A stretch of DNA of 64,000 nucleotides from Phil1 sp040767925. Its GTDB lineage: Bacteria > Bacillota > Clostridia > Christensenellales > CAG-138. Positions 1 through 8,481 of the stretch are shown here, in pieces. The notes under the pieces are model-generated. The model worked only from the letters and a program-made list of their open reading frames with translations, had not been told where the DNA came from and searched no databases. The position numbers and the translations under genes were made by a program. Where the stretch lies: NCBI GenBank assembly GCA_040767925.1, contig JAXGNN010000002.1, positions 124,001 through 188,000 on the forward strand, written 5' to 3'. Every line of letters starts with the position of its first letter. Position 1 is the first letter of the stretch.

Positions 1-71
1 ACCGGATAAAGGAAACGGATCTTCGCGTATATTCGTTTCTATAGGCTCTGCTTTATCCCTGGCAACAAATA

Positions 72-113
72 GGCGCTGCGGCTTCTTGTTTGTCTAGCCG
101 CAACGCCCTTTTT
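72..113 (+). terminator. Rho-independent terminator, rightward
   Basis: GGCG-c-TGCGGCT pairs with AGCCGCA-a-CGCC around a 12-base loop and is followed by CTTTTT on the plus strand. It would end a rightward gene outside the window. On the minus strand the U-run is poorer, so it is a weaker terminator for the leftward RLP operon. Confidence 0.6.
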
Positions 114-165
114 CCGCCCAGTGTGGCTGAGGCTGCTCAAATTAACGATATTGGAGTTTGGAAGT

Positions 166-1485
166 TTAGTTCATCAACTCAAAATTCTTAACCAGTTCTT
201 CCGGACCAAAGCCCCATACCTTTAACGCAGCCATTAGCTCCTCGTGAGTCTCAGCGTATTCGCGGAGGGAAATACCCTGCAAAGTTGCGTCGATGGCCTG
301 GCGCATACCCTTTGCGCCTGCGCGGCTGCCCATAGGATGTCCGTGCACGCCACCACCTGCCGCAAGACAGATATCCTGCCCCATCATTTTCATGATCGCT
401 GGAACTGCTGGGGGAATGGTGCCGCCACCGGGGAGGGCCAAGGTAGGCTTCAAGCCATACCAATCCTGTGTAAACGCATGAACAACACGGGTCAAAGGCA
501 GGCGTGCAGACGGGAACTTGCCAACAGGATTACCCCAGATATGCATATCCGCACCGGCAAGTCGGGACAGACGGCCAATCATGGTCATGGCGTCCACACC
601 GGTGTAGGGTGCAGCGACCAACACGCCGGAAAAGTCAACGTGGGCCAATACCGGCACGTTGATATTAGGATCCTCAGCGATCATGCGCGCTGCTGGGAAT
701 CCTACGGTGTAATAGTTGATCATCAACGCGTTGGCGCCATACTCCAATGCGCGGTAGGCGTTCTCCTTTAGATTCGCTGCATCAGAAGTGATATTTACTG
801 TATATAGGGTGTGCTCACCGGTTTCTTCATAAGCCTGTCGCTCCTTTTCCATGAATTTGGTTATACGCTCCTTCATGGGGCAAAAGGGCATGTCGGCGCT
901 GAGCAATTCGTCATCCTTAACGATGTCCACGCCACCTACAGCCGCTTCATAGAACAATTCCGCACCTTCATCGGGCGTCCAGCTTATGCAGGGCTTGATC
1001 ATGCAATTCAGCAGAGGACGATCGTGGACATCCAGCAAGTCGCGTATGCCGGGGATGCCGAATTTAGGGCCTTTGAACTTGCTTACGAATTCTTTCGGCA
1101 GGGCAAGATCGATAAGCTTCAACTTTCCGGATGAGGCGATGTTACCTATTACAGTGCTGAGCAGCATGGATATATCGCCGGAAAAGTTGTTCATGGGGAA
1201 ACCGATCTGCACGACATAGATATGTTCTTCCGTGGGGTGGCACAGATCGATGGGGGGCATCTCATAAATGCTCAACACTTTACCGCCGTATTGTTTTTTC
1301 TTTTCCTTGGTTTCGTACTTGACCTTTGTCCAAGTGCCTGTGGTTTGCTCGTCGGCAATGGCCATCATGTATCTTTCCACGTCTTTTGTCGCGCAAATGA
1401 TTTGATAGGTCGCCACGATGTAGCCCTTTTCGAATTCCACCTCGGGGAAGCCATAGAGCATGTTGTAGTCCTGATACGTTTGCAT
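166..1485 (-). CDS. RuBisCO-like protein (form IV), function unassigned
   Basis: A 439-residue RuBisCO large-chain fold protein, close to family length. Conserved active-site positions include E46/T51/W52 (motif EQTTGTW), N115, K164 (MIKP), the carbamate and metal residues K190, D192 and E193 (VKDDE), loop-6 K323 (VGK) and the phosphate-binding glycines 353-355 and 377-379. Positions equivalent to RuBisCO K177, R295 and S379 are C166, V283 and G353, and the H327 position is shifted. Carboxylase activity is therefore unlikely. Known RLPs act as enolases or isomerases (methionine salvage) or as decarboxylases/transcarboxylases (D-apionate pathways). RBS GGAGG precedes the ATG. It is the last gene of a leftward operon after a kinase and a symporter, so a phosphorylated sugar or sugar acid is the likely substrate; that is inference. 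Confidence 0.9.
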   Translation of the reverse strand: MQTYQDYNMLYGFPEVEFEKGYIVATYQIICATKDVERYMMAIADEQTTGTWTKVKYETKEKKKQYGGKVLSIYEMPPIDLCHPTEEHIYVVQIGFPMNNFSGDISMLLSTVIGNIASSGKLKLIDLALPKEFVSKFKGPKFGIPGIRDLLDVHDRPLLNCMIKPCISWTPDEGAELFYEAAVGGVDIVKDDELLSADMPFCPMKERITKFMEKERQAYEETGEHTLYTVNITSDAANLKENAYRALEYGANALMINYYTVGFPAARMIAEDPNINVPVLAHVDFSGVLVAAPYTGVDAMTMIGRLSRLAGADMHIWGNPVGKFPSARLPLTRVVHAFTQDWYGLKPTLALPGGGTIPPAVPAIMKMMGQDICLAAGGGVHGHPMGSRAGAKGMRQAIDATLQGISLREYAETHEELMAALKVWGFGPEELVKNFELMN

Positions 1486-1627
1486 GGTGAATCCTCCGGA
1501 ATTTAAATGTGAATTAGCGAGTCAACTAGATTATGAAACCCGGACTTTTTTCATTAAGGAGGTTAGAGACGATGAACGGGTTGTCGACCTTTCGATACAC
1601 CGCGTGGCTCAATCCCCTAAAAAGCGC

Positions 1628-3124
1628 TTACATATCATAAAGCTTGGCAAATGTATCCTTTAATGCGGGATACAGCTCCTTCCAAAGCTTATAATAGCGC
1701 TCATATACGGCCACGTTCTCTGGAATCGGTTCGAAAGTGCGTTCAAATTGAACAAAGCTGTCGATCTCGTCCGCTTTGCAAATGCCCATGCCCACCGCAA
1801 CGATAGCGGCGGAACCGATGGCACCAGAATGTCTGCAATTGCTTGGACGAACCACCGGCGTGTTCAATACATCTGCCATCATCTGCATCCAGTGATCGCT
1901 TTGCGAGCCGCCGCCGATGGAGGCAACCTTATTCGGCCATTTGCCGATGTCTTGCTTATAATAATCCATCTGCATGCGCAGGCTGTAACAGATACTCTCC
2001 ATCATGGCGTTGACTAGATCCTTGCGCGTGGTCAGGTTAGATACGCCGATGAATACACCTTTCGTCTTTTCATCCATAATCGGGCAGCGTTCACCCATCA
2101 GCCATGGTGATGAGAGCACACCGTTGGAGCCGGCCGGAACCTGTTCGACTTCTTTGTTGATCATCTTGAATATGTCGTTTTTCAGTTCTTCTTTTTCCAC
2201 GTGATAGAACTCATTAATTGTCCAGTTGAAGGCCAAACAGCAGGACTGCACGCATCCTCCGTAGATCAGGGAACTGTTATTCATACTGGGCAGCTGATAG
2301 ATGCCGGTGCTAACATTAGGGACATATTCGTTGCCGATTATGGCTGTTATCCAACCGGAGGTACCCAAGTAAAGATGAACATCGCCCTCTTTGCAGCAAC
2401 CGGCGCCTACAGCGGCGCAGGTTACATCCACCACACCCATGTACAGCTTGGTATCCGTGGCAATGCCCAACTCTTTGGCTGCTTTTTCGCTCAGATGACC
2501 AACGTAGCCGGTACAGGGGATCAATGGTGCGTATTTGTCCAGATCCATGCCAGCGGTTCTATACATGTTTTCCATGTATTCTTGCATGGCGGGGATGGGT
2601 GAATAGGGAGCGTTACCTGTATAGTCTGAGGTCATCATGCCCGTGGCTTTCATGTTTAAAAAGCCCGTGCAATCTAAAATATACTTGGTTTTGGCGTACA
2701 GCTCCGGCTCGTTCTGCTTGAACCATAGCATCTTAGGTAGAGTATCGCTTGCATCCATGACGTGGGCACCTATTTTATTGTTGATTTCATCCGCCTGTTC
2801 TCTAGCGCGGCTGTCGATCCAAGTGATGTTGTTATACAAAACGTTGCCATCCACATCCACAGGAATAATGCCCATACCCTGGGTTCCGAAGGCCATCCCC
2901 GCTATGCTGTCCGCGGGAACGCCCGTCGTCTCAATGACAGCGCGTGTGGCGGAGCAGACTGCGTTCCAATAGGCGTCCGGATCCTGCTCGGCATAACCTG
3001 TGGCAACAGAAATCAGAGGATAGCCTTTTTCTTCGTATCCCAACAGGGTACCCTTAAAGTCCACCAACGCCGCTTTTACGCCGCTGGTGCCAAAGTCATA
3101 AGCGAGGATATATTTTTTTTCCAT
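1628..3124 (-). CDS. FGGY-family carbohydrate kinase 1 (xylulokinase-like)
   Basis: A 498-residue kinase of the FGGY family, which transfers phosphate from ATP to sugars or polyols such as xylulose, ribulose, erythritol or glycerol. The N-terminal phosphate loop is YDFGTSGVK (D10). The WIDSRA motif gives substrate-side D104, and D233 in GVVDVTCAAVGAG sits where the catalytic base of E. coli XylB lies. The C-terminal ATP-domain signature SIGGGSQSDHW follows. Length is typical. It lies 30 bases downstream of the symporter stop, with RBS AAGGAAA, and 142 bases before the RLP, so it is probably cotranscribed with both. The substrate cannot be read from sequence. A second FGGY kinase at 6296-7825 shares the layout. 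Confidence 0.9.
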   Translation of the reverse strand: MEKKYILAYDFGTSGVKAALVDFKGTLLGYEEKGYPLISVATGYAEQDPDAYWNAVCSATRAVIETTGVPADSIAGMAFGTQGMGIIPVDVDGNVLYNNITWIDSRAREQADEINNKIGAHVMDASDTLPKMLWFKQNEPELYAKTKYILDCTGFLNMKATGMMTSDYTGNAPYSPIPAMQEYMENMYRTAGMDLDKYAPLIPCTGYVGHLSEKAAKELGIATDTKLYMGVVDVTCAAVGAGCCKEGDVHLYLGTSGWITAIIGNEYVPNVSTGIYQLPSMNNSSLIYGGCVQSCCLAFNWTINEFYHVEKEELKNDIFKMINKEVEQVPAGSNGVLSSPWLMGERCPIMDEKTKGVFIGVSNLTTRKDLVNAMMESICYSLRMQMDYYKQDIGKWPNKVASIGGGSQSDHWMQMMADVLNTPVVRPSNCRHSGAIGSAAIVAVGMGICKADEIDSFVQFERTFEPIPENVAVYERYYKLWKELYPALKDTFAKLYDM

Positions 3125-3154
3125 ACTGGTTTCCTTGTTTGCTATGGCAGGGGC

Positions 3155-4612
3155 TTATTCGGCTGATCCCAAAGCGGATTTGTCTGCGGCCGCCTCGCGT
3201 CGCTTGAGGTCGGCAACAATCGTCTGATATTTCTTATCGTTCAAACCAAAGAACGCCTGAACGCCTGCATGGGCAAAGCATAGTATGGATGGGAACATGA
3301 CGCCCCAGAAGATTAAGCCACCCTTCAAGCCCTGAGTGAGAGCAACGCCTTCGGAATAGCCAATGCCGCTGAGGGCGAAGCCTAAAAGCGCAGCGCCGAA
3401 GGCGGATCCGGCGGTCAGCGTGAAGCCGTTAAGTGAATAGATGAAGCCTGATTGGTTGTAATTGAACTTCCAAACACCGTAGTCAACGGCCATGGGCAAC
3501 AGTACGGCAGCAAAGTTGTAGTACGCACCTTGAAAGAAGCCGCCCAACATATATAGCCAGAACAACAAGCCCCATTGCAGAGACTTCCGGGCGGATTCAA
3601 AAACCATCGTACGGCACAGTATCCAGAATATGACGTACACCATGGCACCGGCAATCGTCCAGATAATGAAAGCGCGGTTGCTGTCCTTTATGAACTTGAT
3701 GACAGGCTTCATCACCAGGGCGCCAAGTATTGAGGCAATCGTCATTCCAGTCAAAGCGATGGTCTCCATCTCGGGAAGCTCAAAGTAATATTCAAAGATG
3801 TAAACGGCGGAGGAATTACGAAACGCTTGGACTATATACATAAACAAGATGCCTAGGACCAGAATGATGGCGGGGCGGTTGGTTAACAGCGTTTTAAACT
3901 GCCTCCCAAGCGGTATCTTCTCACCCGACTCGGTTTGCACCTCTAACTCTTTTTTCCAAGTGCCATCCTTGTTCAGTTCGTACTTCTTGCTTATGATGTA
4001 GTCGCCTACCAAGCAAGCTACCTGGGGAATCAACATAACAAGAGCGGCAAGGAAGAATCCAGTGTTGCCGCCGCCGAATGCATTTACCATGGGCATGAAT
4101 ACGGCAACTGCGATAACGGAAGCCACATTGCCAGCAACGGCTCTCCATGCGACCAGAGACGCGCGCTCGCTTTCGCTCTTAGTGAGTACGCCCAACTGGC
4201 AGCTAGTGGGGATATAGTACAGAGTGCAACCTACGGCACCGAAGCAGCCGTAGCCGATACAGGCAATCACAGTGTTAAGGGTAAGCGCATTGTTGAACGC
4301 CATCCAGACCATCGGCCACAGGATGATGTTGGCGGGGATAGCAAAGCGAACCCAAGTGCGAAATTTGCCCCATTTGAAATGCAGGTTGTCAACGCACCAG
4401 CCGATAAGCAAATCGGTAAACGCGTCGAATATCCGCGCCGCGAACATGATGGTACCGGCTAAGGCGGCGTTGATCTTCACTGTATCGGTATAAAAATAGA
4501 GAAGATAGTAGCCCATGATGACCCATGGCAAGTTAGCGAGAAAACCTGTGCATGCCCATATAAACTTGTCGATTATTGGTACTTTTCCCTCGTTTGTACG
4601 AATGTCGTTCAT
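3155..4612 (-). CDS. GPH-family (MelB/XynB-type) sugar:cation symporter
   Basis: A 485-residue, roughly 12-helix membrane transporter of the glycoside-pentoside-hexuronide:cation symporter branch of the MFS. The family signature near the N-terminus is recognisable: AARIFDAFTDLLIGW followed by WGKFRTW. The family imports sugars, glycosides or uronates with Na+ or H+. It is the first gene of the leftward operon ahead of a kinase and the RLP, and starts about 180 bases downstream of a consensus promoter. It is therefore the likely entry step of the pathway. The C-terminal tail is rich in Lys, Arg and Glu and lies in the cytoplasm. Confidence 0.88.
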   Translation of the reverse strand: MNDIRTNEGKVPIIDKFIWACTGFLANLPWVIMGYYLLYFYTDTVKINAALAGTIMFAARIFDAFTDLLIGWCVDNLHFKWGKFRTWVRFAIPANIILWPMVWMAFNNALTLNTVIACIGYGCFGAVGCTLYYIPTSCQLGVLTKSESERASLVAWRAVAGNVASVIAVAVFMPMVNAFGGGNTGFFLAALVMLIPQVACLVGDYIISKKYELNKDGTWKKELEVQTESGEKIPLGRQFKTLLTNRPAIILVLGILFMYIVQAFRNSSAVYIFEYYFELPEMETIALTGMTIASILGALVMKPVIKFIKDSNRAFIIWTIAGAMVYVIFWILCRTMVFESARKSLQWGLLFWLYMLGGFFQGAYYNFAAVLLPMAVDYGVWKFNYNQSGFIYSLNGFTLTAGSAFGAALLGFALSGIGYSEGVALTQGLKGGLIFWGVMFPSILCFAHAGVQAFFGLNDKKYQTIVADLKRREAAADKSALGSAE

Positions 4613-4763
4613 AACTGTTATAACACCTCCATATTATTTACATTCACACGCTGTACATGTGAAGGTATTGCGAATCGATAAGCAGCGAATATACCGCACA
4701 AGTCGACATTAGACAATTATTGAGGCACATACTTAGAAGAAAACAGCTATTGAGGGATTTAAC

Positions 4764-4791
4764 ATTATACTTGCGATAAAGATTATACTTG
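4764..4791. promoter_or_regulatory. Direct-repeat operator candidate (ATTATACTTG x2)
   Basis: ATTATACTTG occurs at 4764-4773 and again, identical, at 4782-4791, an 18-base period. The pair covers roughly +3 to +30 of the leftward transcript from the promoter at 4801-4829, a position suited to a repressor. The divergent TetR protein is the obvious candidate ligand (inference), although TetR sites are usually palindromic. Confidence 0.45.
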
Positions 4792-4800
4792 ATATATTAT

Positions 4801-4829
4801 ATTGTACATCCGGTAAATATATGTGTCAA
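4801..4829 (-). promoter_or_regulatory. Sigma-A promoter of the symporter-kinase-RLP operon
   Basis: On the minus strand TTGACA (4824-4829) is followed after exactly 17 bases by TACAAT (4801-4806), close to consensus. It drives the leftward operon with a leader of about 180 bases. The intergenic block 4613-5136 is strongly AT-rich and otherwise holds the direct repeats at 4764-4791 and the rightward promoter at 5026-5054. Confidence 0.7.
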
Positions 4830-5025
4830 CGTTTTTTTGACGCGAGGAAGTAAAAAGCTCAGTGAATATTCTATTCGATAATCCGCTTCCCGTGCACGAA
4901 GAAGGCCATTGTTGCTTTGTTGATCCTCGCCCCTACGGGCGCAATTTGCACAGCGGATATATCCGCCGATACGCAATCGCCAAAACGCTTATTCGCAGTG
5001 TTATAAATCTTTCTGTATTTTACGA

Positions 5026-5054
5026 TTGATATGTTTTTTGTTTTTGTGTATCAT
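5026..5054 (+). promoter_or_regulatory. Promoter of the TetR-type regulator
   Basis: TTGATA (5026-5031), a 17-base spacer and TATCAT (5049-5054) lie just upstream of the regulator gene. Transcription would start near 5061. Confidence 0.5.
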
Positions 5055-5136
5055 ATTTGAAGTAAAGGTCCCTTTTTGAATGATTGCTTTCAAAATAGCT
5101 TTGCCGCATGGAAAAGGAGTAAAGGAATTTCAAAGA

Positions 5137-5748
5137 ATGAGAAAAAAAAAGATTCTACCCAATTCAGTCGTCGATGAAGTTGTTGTCACCCGACGGGAAA
5201 GAAAAAAGCTAAACTGCAAATATGCTATCATACATGCTGCACAGGATAATTTTGAGGAGAAGGGGATAGAGGGTACATCCATCAACGATATCACGGCTGC
5301 CGCTGATATTTCCTATGCTACTTTTTTTAATTACTTTCCAAGCAAGGAAAGTTTGCTTATATCGATATATTTAGAAGAGCTAGTAGACCTCAAGGAGTTT
5401 ATAGCTGTCAAGCTGCGGGATGAAACCTCCGCTATCAAGAAGTTGCGCGAGTTGTTCTGCGAATGGCTTAAGGACGGCTTAACATACAAGCGTACCAGTC
5501 TGCGCGTTCATGAGGTTTCATCGCTTAACGCCGATACTGACACCCTTAAAGATTCCATACAGAATCTCTTTATCGCCTTCATTGACGAAGGGCAGAAGAG
5601 CGGGGAGGTCCGCGGAGATCTCTCTGCCCTGCACATAGCTATGGTTCTGGAGGGGTTGTATTACTCCATACTCACTCATCATACTATGCCTAAAAAAGAA
5701 ATTAATACTTTGTTAGATGTGTACTTTAACAGTTTAAAGGCGAAATAA
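5137..5748 (+). CDS. TetR/AcrR-family transcriptional regulator
   Basis: A TetR-type repressor of about 203 residues. The N-terminal helix-turn-helix reads GIEGTSINDITAAADISYAT followed by FFNYFPSKESLL, the classic TetR signature; the rest is a helical ligand-binding domain. I prefer the ATG at 5137, which has AAAGGA ten bases upstream. An in-frame ATG at 5080 would add 19 basic residues and also has a passable site. Its location between the leftward symporter-kinase-RLP operon and the rightward second kinase suggests that it controls both. Ligand unknown. It is more AT-rich than genes beyond 9.6 kb. Confidence 0.88.
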   Translation: MRKKKILPNSVVDEVVVTRRERKKLNCKYAIIHAAQDNFEEKGIEGTSINDITAAADISYATFFNYFPSKESLLISIYLEELVDLKEFIAVKLRDETSAIKKLRELFCEWLKDGLTYKRTSLRVHEVSSLNADTDTLKDSIQNLFIAFIDEGQKSGEVRGDLSALHIAMVLEGLYYSILTHHTMPKKEINTLLDVYFNSLKAK

Positions 5749-6295
5749 GTTATTAATCTGTGTTTGCCCCAACGCAGTGACGTATTGCTAAGGGCAGTCT
5801 TGAGGATGCTCCTCAGCGTTATGTTGCTTTCAACCTGCGTAAAGCGGCAAAAGACCTGTCAAAGCCAAGTGATCCGGAGGCTGCCAGCGTAGCCGATGTC
5901 TGGATAACCTAGGAGCATACAGGCTGATTTTTTTCTTGTACCTTATCTCTATATAAAGTATTTCGCTCTGTTTGGCGCGACGAAGATGCAATAGAGCATT
6001 CTAAGTCCCTGAGCATTGGCCATCAATTCCATGCTGCTGGCGGCCAACGCCCGTCCAGAATAGAATCGTTTATTCGGTTTGATGGATATTAATCTATATC
6101 ATTCTTCATGTTTTACAATCATGCATATAGTCACATCCCATCTCCAATAGCTTTATAAAACAAATTCATCGTCGCGCCAAGATAAATCTTGACAATGAGT
6201 TTATATTATAGTACTTAATAAATATATAAATATATGAATAGTATATATTAGTACTCGTACCACAAATTACCAATTTCAGAAGGAGTGGATATGTC
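5749..6295. other. 547-base intergenic stretch, possible coding relic plus promoter region
   Basis: No intact gene is seen. Positions 5781-5912 are open on the plus strand without a start codon and have codon-like composition (reading ends ADVWIT-stop), but I recognise no family; it may be a gene relic. The last ~110 bases are very AT-rich and hold a possible promoter for kinase 2. Confidence 0.5.
6189..6255 (+). promoter_or_regulatory. Possible promoter and inverted repeat before kinase 2
   Basis: TTGACA at 6189-6194 is followed at 17 bases by a weak TACTTA (6212-6217). AGTACTTAATA (6210-6220) and TATTAGTACT (6246-6255) form an imperfect inverted repeat overlapping the weak -10, which would suit a repressor. 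A weak -10 fits activated or tightly repressed expression. Confidence 0.38.
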
Positions 6296-7825
6296 ATGTC
6301 AAAGCAGTTTGTTATCGCTTATGACCTTGGTACTTCTGGCCTCAAAACCATAATCATGGATCAATATGCGCACATTCTCGCCTCTGAAAAACGAAAAATA
6401 ACACCAACATATCCGCATTCCGGCTGGGCGGAATCCGACCCTGAAGTTTGGTGGCAAGCAGCTTGCTCATCCACCAAAACGTTGCTGAAAGAAGCTTGCC
6501 TTCTGCCGAAGGATATCGTTGCCCTCAGTTTTGATACCCCGGCTTGCGGCATCATTCCCATGAGTAAGAAATACGGGAAGCTGCACGACTGTATCATATG
6601 GTTGGATGGCCGAGCTTCCGCATATGCTGAAAAAATGAACGAAGCAATTTTGGCTGGCGGCGGCAGCGAAGCAGATGCCAACATAACTGGAAAAGACTGT
6701 CTGCCCAAGCTGCTTTGGTTGAAGCATGAGCTCCCGGAAATATGGAATGATATGGATTGCTTCGTCGATGACTGCGGCTATATGCTCTATCGTGCCACCG
6801 GTGAATACATCGTTAACGCGGCCGGGGCGGCCTGTTTTACCCACCCGGTATGGAATCCTCAAATGCATCGGCATGATTGGGATAGGGAGCTGATTATTTC
6901 ATTGGGGCTACAAATAGATAAGTTTGTTCCGGTGGTTGAATGCAGCGATGCCGTTGGCAGCGGACTTTCCTCAAAGGCGGCTGAGGAGTTGGGGCTGCTT
7001 CCAGGCACTTGCGTAGCTGGCGGCATGACCGATTTGCAGGCCATCGCCCTGGGCGCAGGTTGCACAAAGGAGGGAGAAAGCGCCCTGTATCTGGGCACTT
7101 CTGCCATAGTTCCATATATCAAGGCGGATGTGCCGCAATCTAGCAACTTCGGCGATAAATTACCATCCGCTAATCGGGATCAGGATATGTTCCTATGCAC
7201 GTCGGATATGGCGGGGGGCTGCAACGAGTGGTTTGTTCACAATCTTTTTGAACATGAATCTATGACCATTCCTGGCATACAGGTTTACGAATTGTTCAAT
7301 TCCTTGGCTAAGTCAGTTCCGGCAGGTTCTGACAACCTTTTTTTCACCAACTGGATGTGCGGCGAGCGCAATCCCATCAAGGATGAATACGCCCGTTCCT
7401 GCTTTATCAACCTTACAGCCACTCATACGCGGGCGCATCTAGTCCGCTCGCTATATGAGGGGTTGGCTTATACCATGCGTTGGAACTACGAGGGTTTGGA
7501 ATCGTTGGGGCTGCCGGTGAACGAGCTTATCGCTTGCGGAGGTTGCGCCAATTCCGATGAACTGATGCAGATTATGGCGGACGTGATCAACAAGCCAGTT
7601 AAGGTGCTTGAGGATGTTGACGATATTGTAGCAAAGGGTGCGGGATTCCTAGCGCTAATTGCCGCGGGGATCATGAAATCGTTCGATGATTCTAAAAAGT
7701 TCCTTCGTTACAAGGCTGAGTTCACGCCTAATCCCGTCAATCGGGAAGTTTATGACAGGGGAATGGAAAGCCACAAGGAAATCTATGCTGCGCTAAGAGG
7801 GGTTTTTCGCAAGCTCAACACTTAA
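6296..7825 (+). CDS. FGGY-family carbohydrate kinase 2
   Basis: A 509-residue FGGY kinase. YDLGTSGLK (residues 9-17) is the N-terminal phosphate loop, IWLDGRA gives D104, and GGMTDLQAIALGAG gives catalytic-base candidate D246. The C-terminal ATP-domain signature is ACGGCANSDELMQIMADV. The start follows AGGAGTGG; another ATG five bases upstream is out of frame. It has the same architecture as the kinase at 1628-3124 but differs strongly around residues 110-130 and in the substrate-facing half, so a different substrate or step is plausible. It is transcribed away from the RLP operon, to the right of the TetR gene. The specific sugar is unknown. Confidence 0.9.
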   Translation: MSKQFVIAYDLGTSGLKTIIMDQYAHILASEKRKITPTYPHSGWAESDPEVWWQAACSSTKTLLKEACLLPKDIVALSFDTPACGIIPMSKKYGKLHDCIIWLDGRASAYAEKMNEAILAGGGSEADANITGKDCLPKLLWLKHELPEIWNDMDCFVDDCGYMLYRATGEYIVNAAGAACFTHPVWNPQMHRHDWDRELIISLGLQIDKFVPVVECSDAVGSGLSSKAAEELGLLPGTCVAGGMTDLQAIALGAGCTKEGESALYLGTSAIVPYIKADVPQSSNFGDKLPSANRDQDMFLCTSDMAGGCNEWFVHNLFEHESMTIPGIQVYELFNSLAKSVPAGSDNLFFTNWMCGERNPIKDEYARSCFINLTATHTRAHLVRSLYEGLAYTMRWNYEGLESLGLPVNELIACGGCANSDELMQIMADVINKPVKVLEDVDDIVAKGAGFLALIAAGIMKSFDDSKKFLRYKAEFTPNPVNREVYDRGMESHKEIYAALRGVFRKLNT

Positions 7826-7926
7826 ACTATACTTAACGGTGTCGAACAACTGGATAACAAAACCCATGATACTTTCGCGAGGCCCGCAAGGAGCTATTAG
7901 CATTCATCCAACTACTTAAATGGATA

Positions 7927-8038
7927 ACCTCATCATCCCCAACAACTTCGGCCATCACCTTCGATGTATACGGCCATGTTTTCGGAGAAGCTGAAGCAGG
8001 ATTCCGCCGCACGCATGGAAACCTGTATCAGGATTTAG
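7927..8038 (+). pseudogene. Relic of a tyrosine-recombinase (integrase) C-terminus
   Basis: One frame (7927-7977) reads SSSPTTSAITFDVYGH, resembling the end of phage-type integrases where the catalytic Tyr lies in a TxxxYxH motif. From 7976 the next frame reads MFSEKLKQDSAARMETCIRI and stops at 8038, a typical integrase tail. Joining the two needs restoration of about two bases at 7977. Only the last ~35 residues survive, so the gene is dead. Its presence within 1.3 kb of two tRNA-Ser genes supports an island origin for the flanking sugar cluster. Confidence 0.55.
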
Positions 8039-8351
8039 GTTCAACTCATCTATTTCAAACTGCACATATTTTACTCGTTGTAAGTTCTTATGCGAAGGTA
8101 ACGTACATAAGTGACCCGTTGATTGTATTCATACGAATGGGACTGCGTGTTTTACTGTCATTGATATCATAGATATACTTTCGTTATATATTCGGCAGTC
8201 TTTTCAATAGTTTATCGATAAGCTCAGGTATAATATAGGTTTTTTGTGCTATCGGCATTGAGCATTAAGGCTCCAAGAAGTGGCTGAAGCCAATTCTTTT
8301 TCTATGACCTTTTTCATCTACGACCGTATATATTGGAGGCGAGGCGGGATT

Positions 8352-8373
8352 CCAAAGGGACGTATCCCTTTGG
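8352..8373. repeat. Perfect 9-bp hairpin
   Basis: CCAAAGGGA (8352-8360), loop CGTA, TCCCTTTGG (8365-8373). No U-run follows on either strand, so it is not a standard terminator. It may be one copy of a dispersed intergenic palindrome. Confidence 0.6.
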
Positions 8374-8481
8374 CGGGATAAGGGCGGAGCCCATCATAAT
8401 TACTCATCTCCCCTTCTTCCCTTCTTCATATAGTGTGATATACTATTTTGGATAATTTAAACTATAAAGATAGGAGTAAAA

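Larger units (their letters stand above)
7826..8481. other. 656-base intergenic stretch with integrase relic and hairpin
   Basis: No intact gene. It contains the broken integrase C-terminus at 7927-8038 and a 9-bp perfect hairpin at 8352-8373. The remainder is AT-rich spacer, with nothing further recognised up to the nitroreductase RBS (AGGAG near 8475). Confidence 0.6.

Noticed and set aside
166..1485. The RLP as a true RuBisCO able to fix CO2
   Set aside because: K177, R295 and S379 equivalents are replaced, and no phosphoribulokinase or nucleotide-salvage genes lie nearby.
5781..5912. Open stretch reading to ADVWIT-stop as a gene
   Set aside because: It has no start codon or RBS and only 43 codons, and I recognise no family. 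It is noted only as a possible relic.
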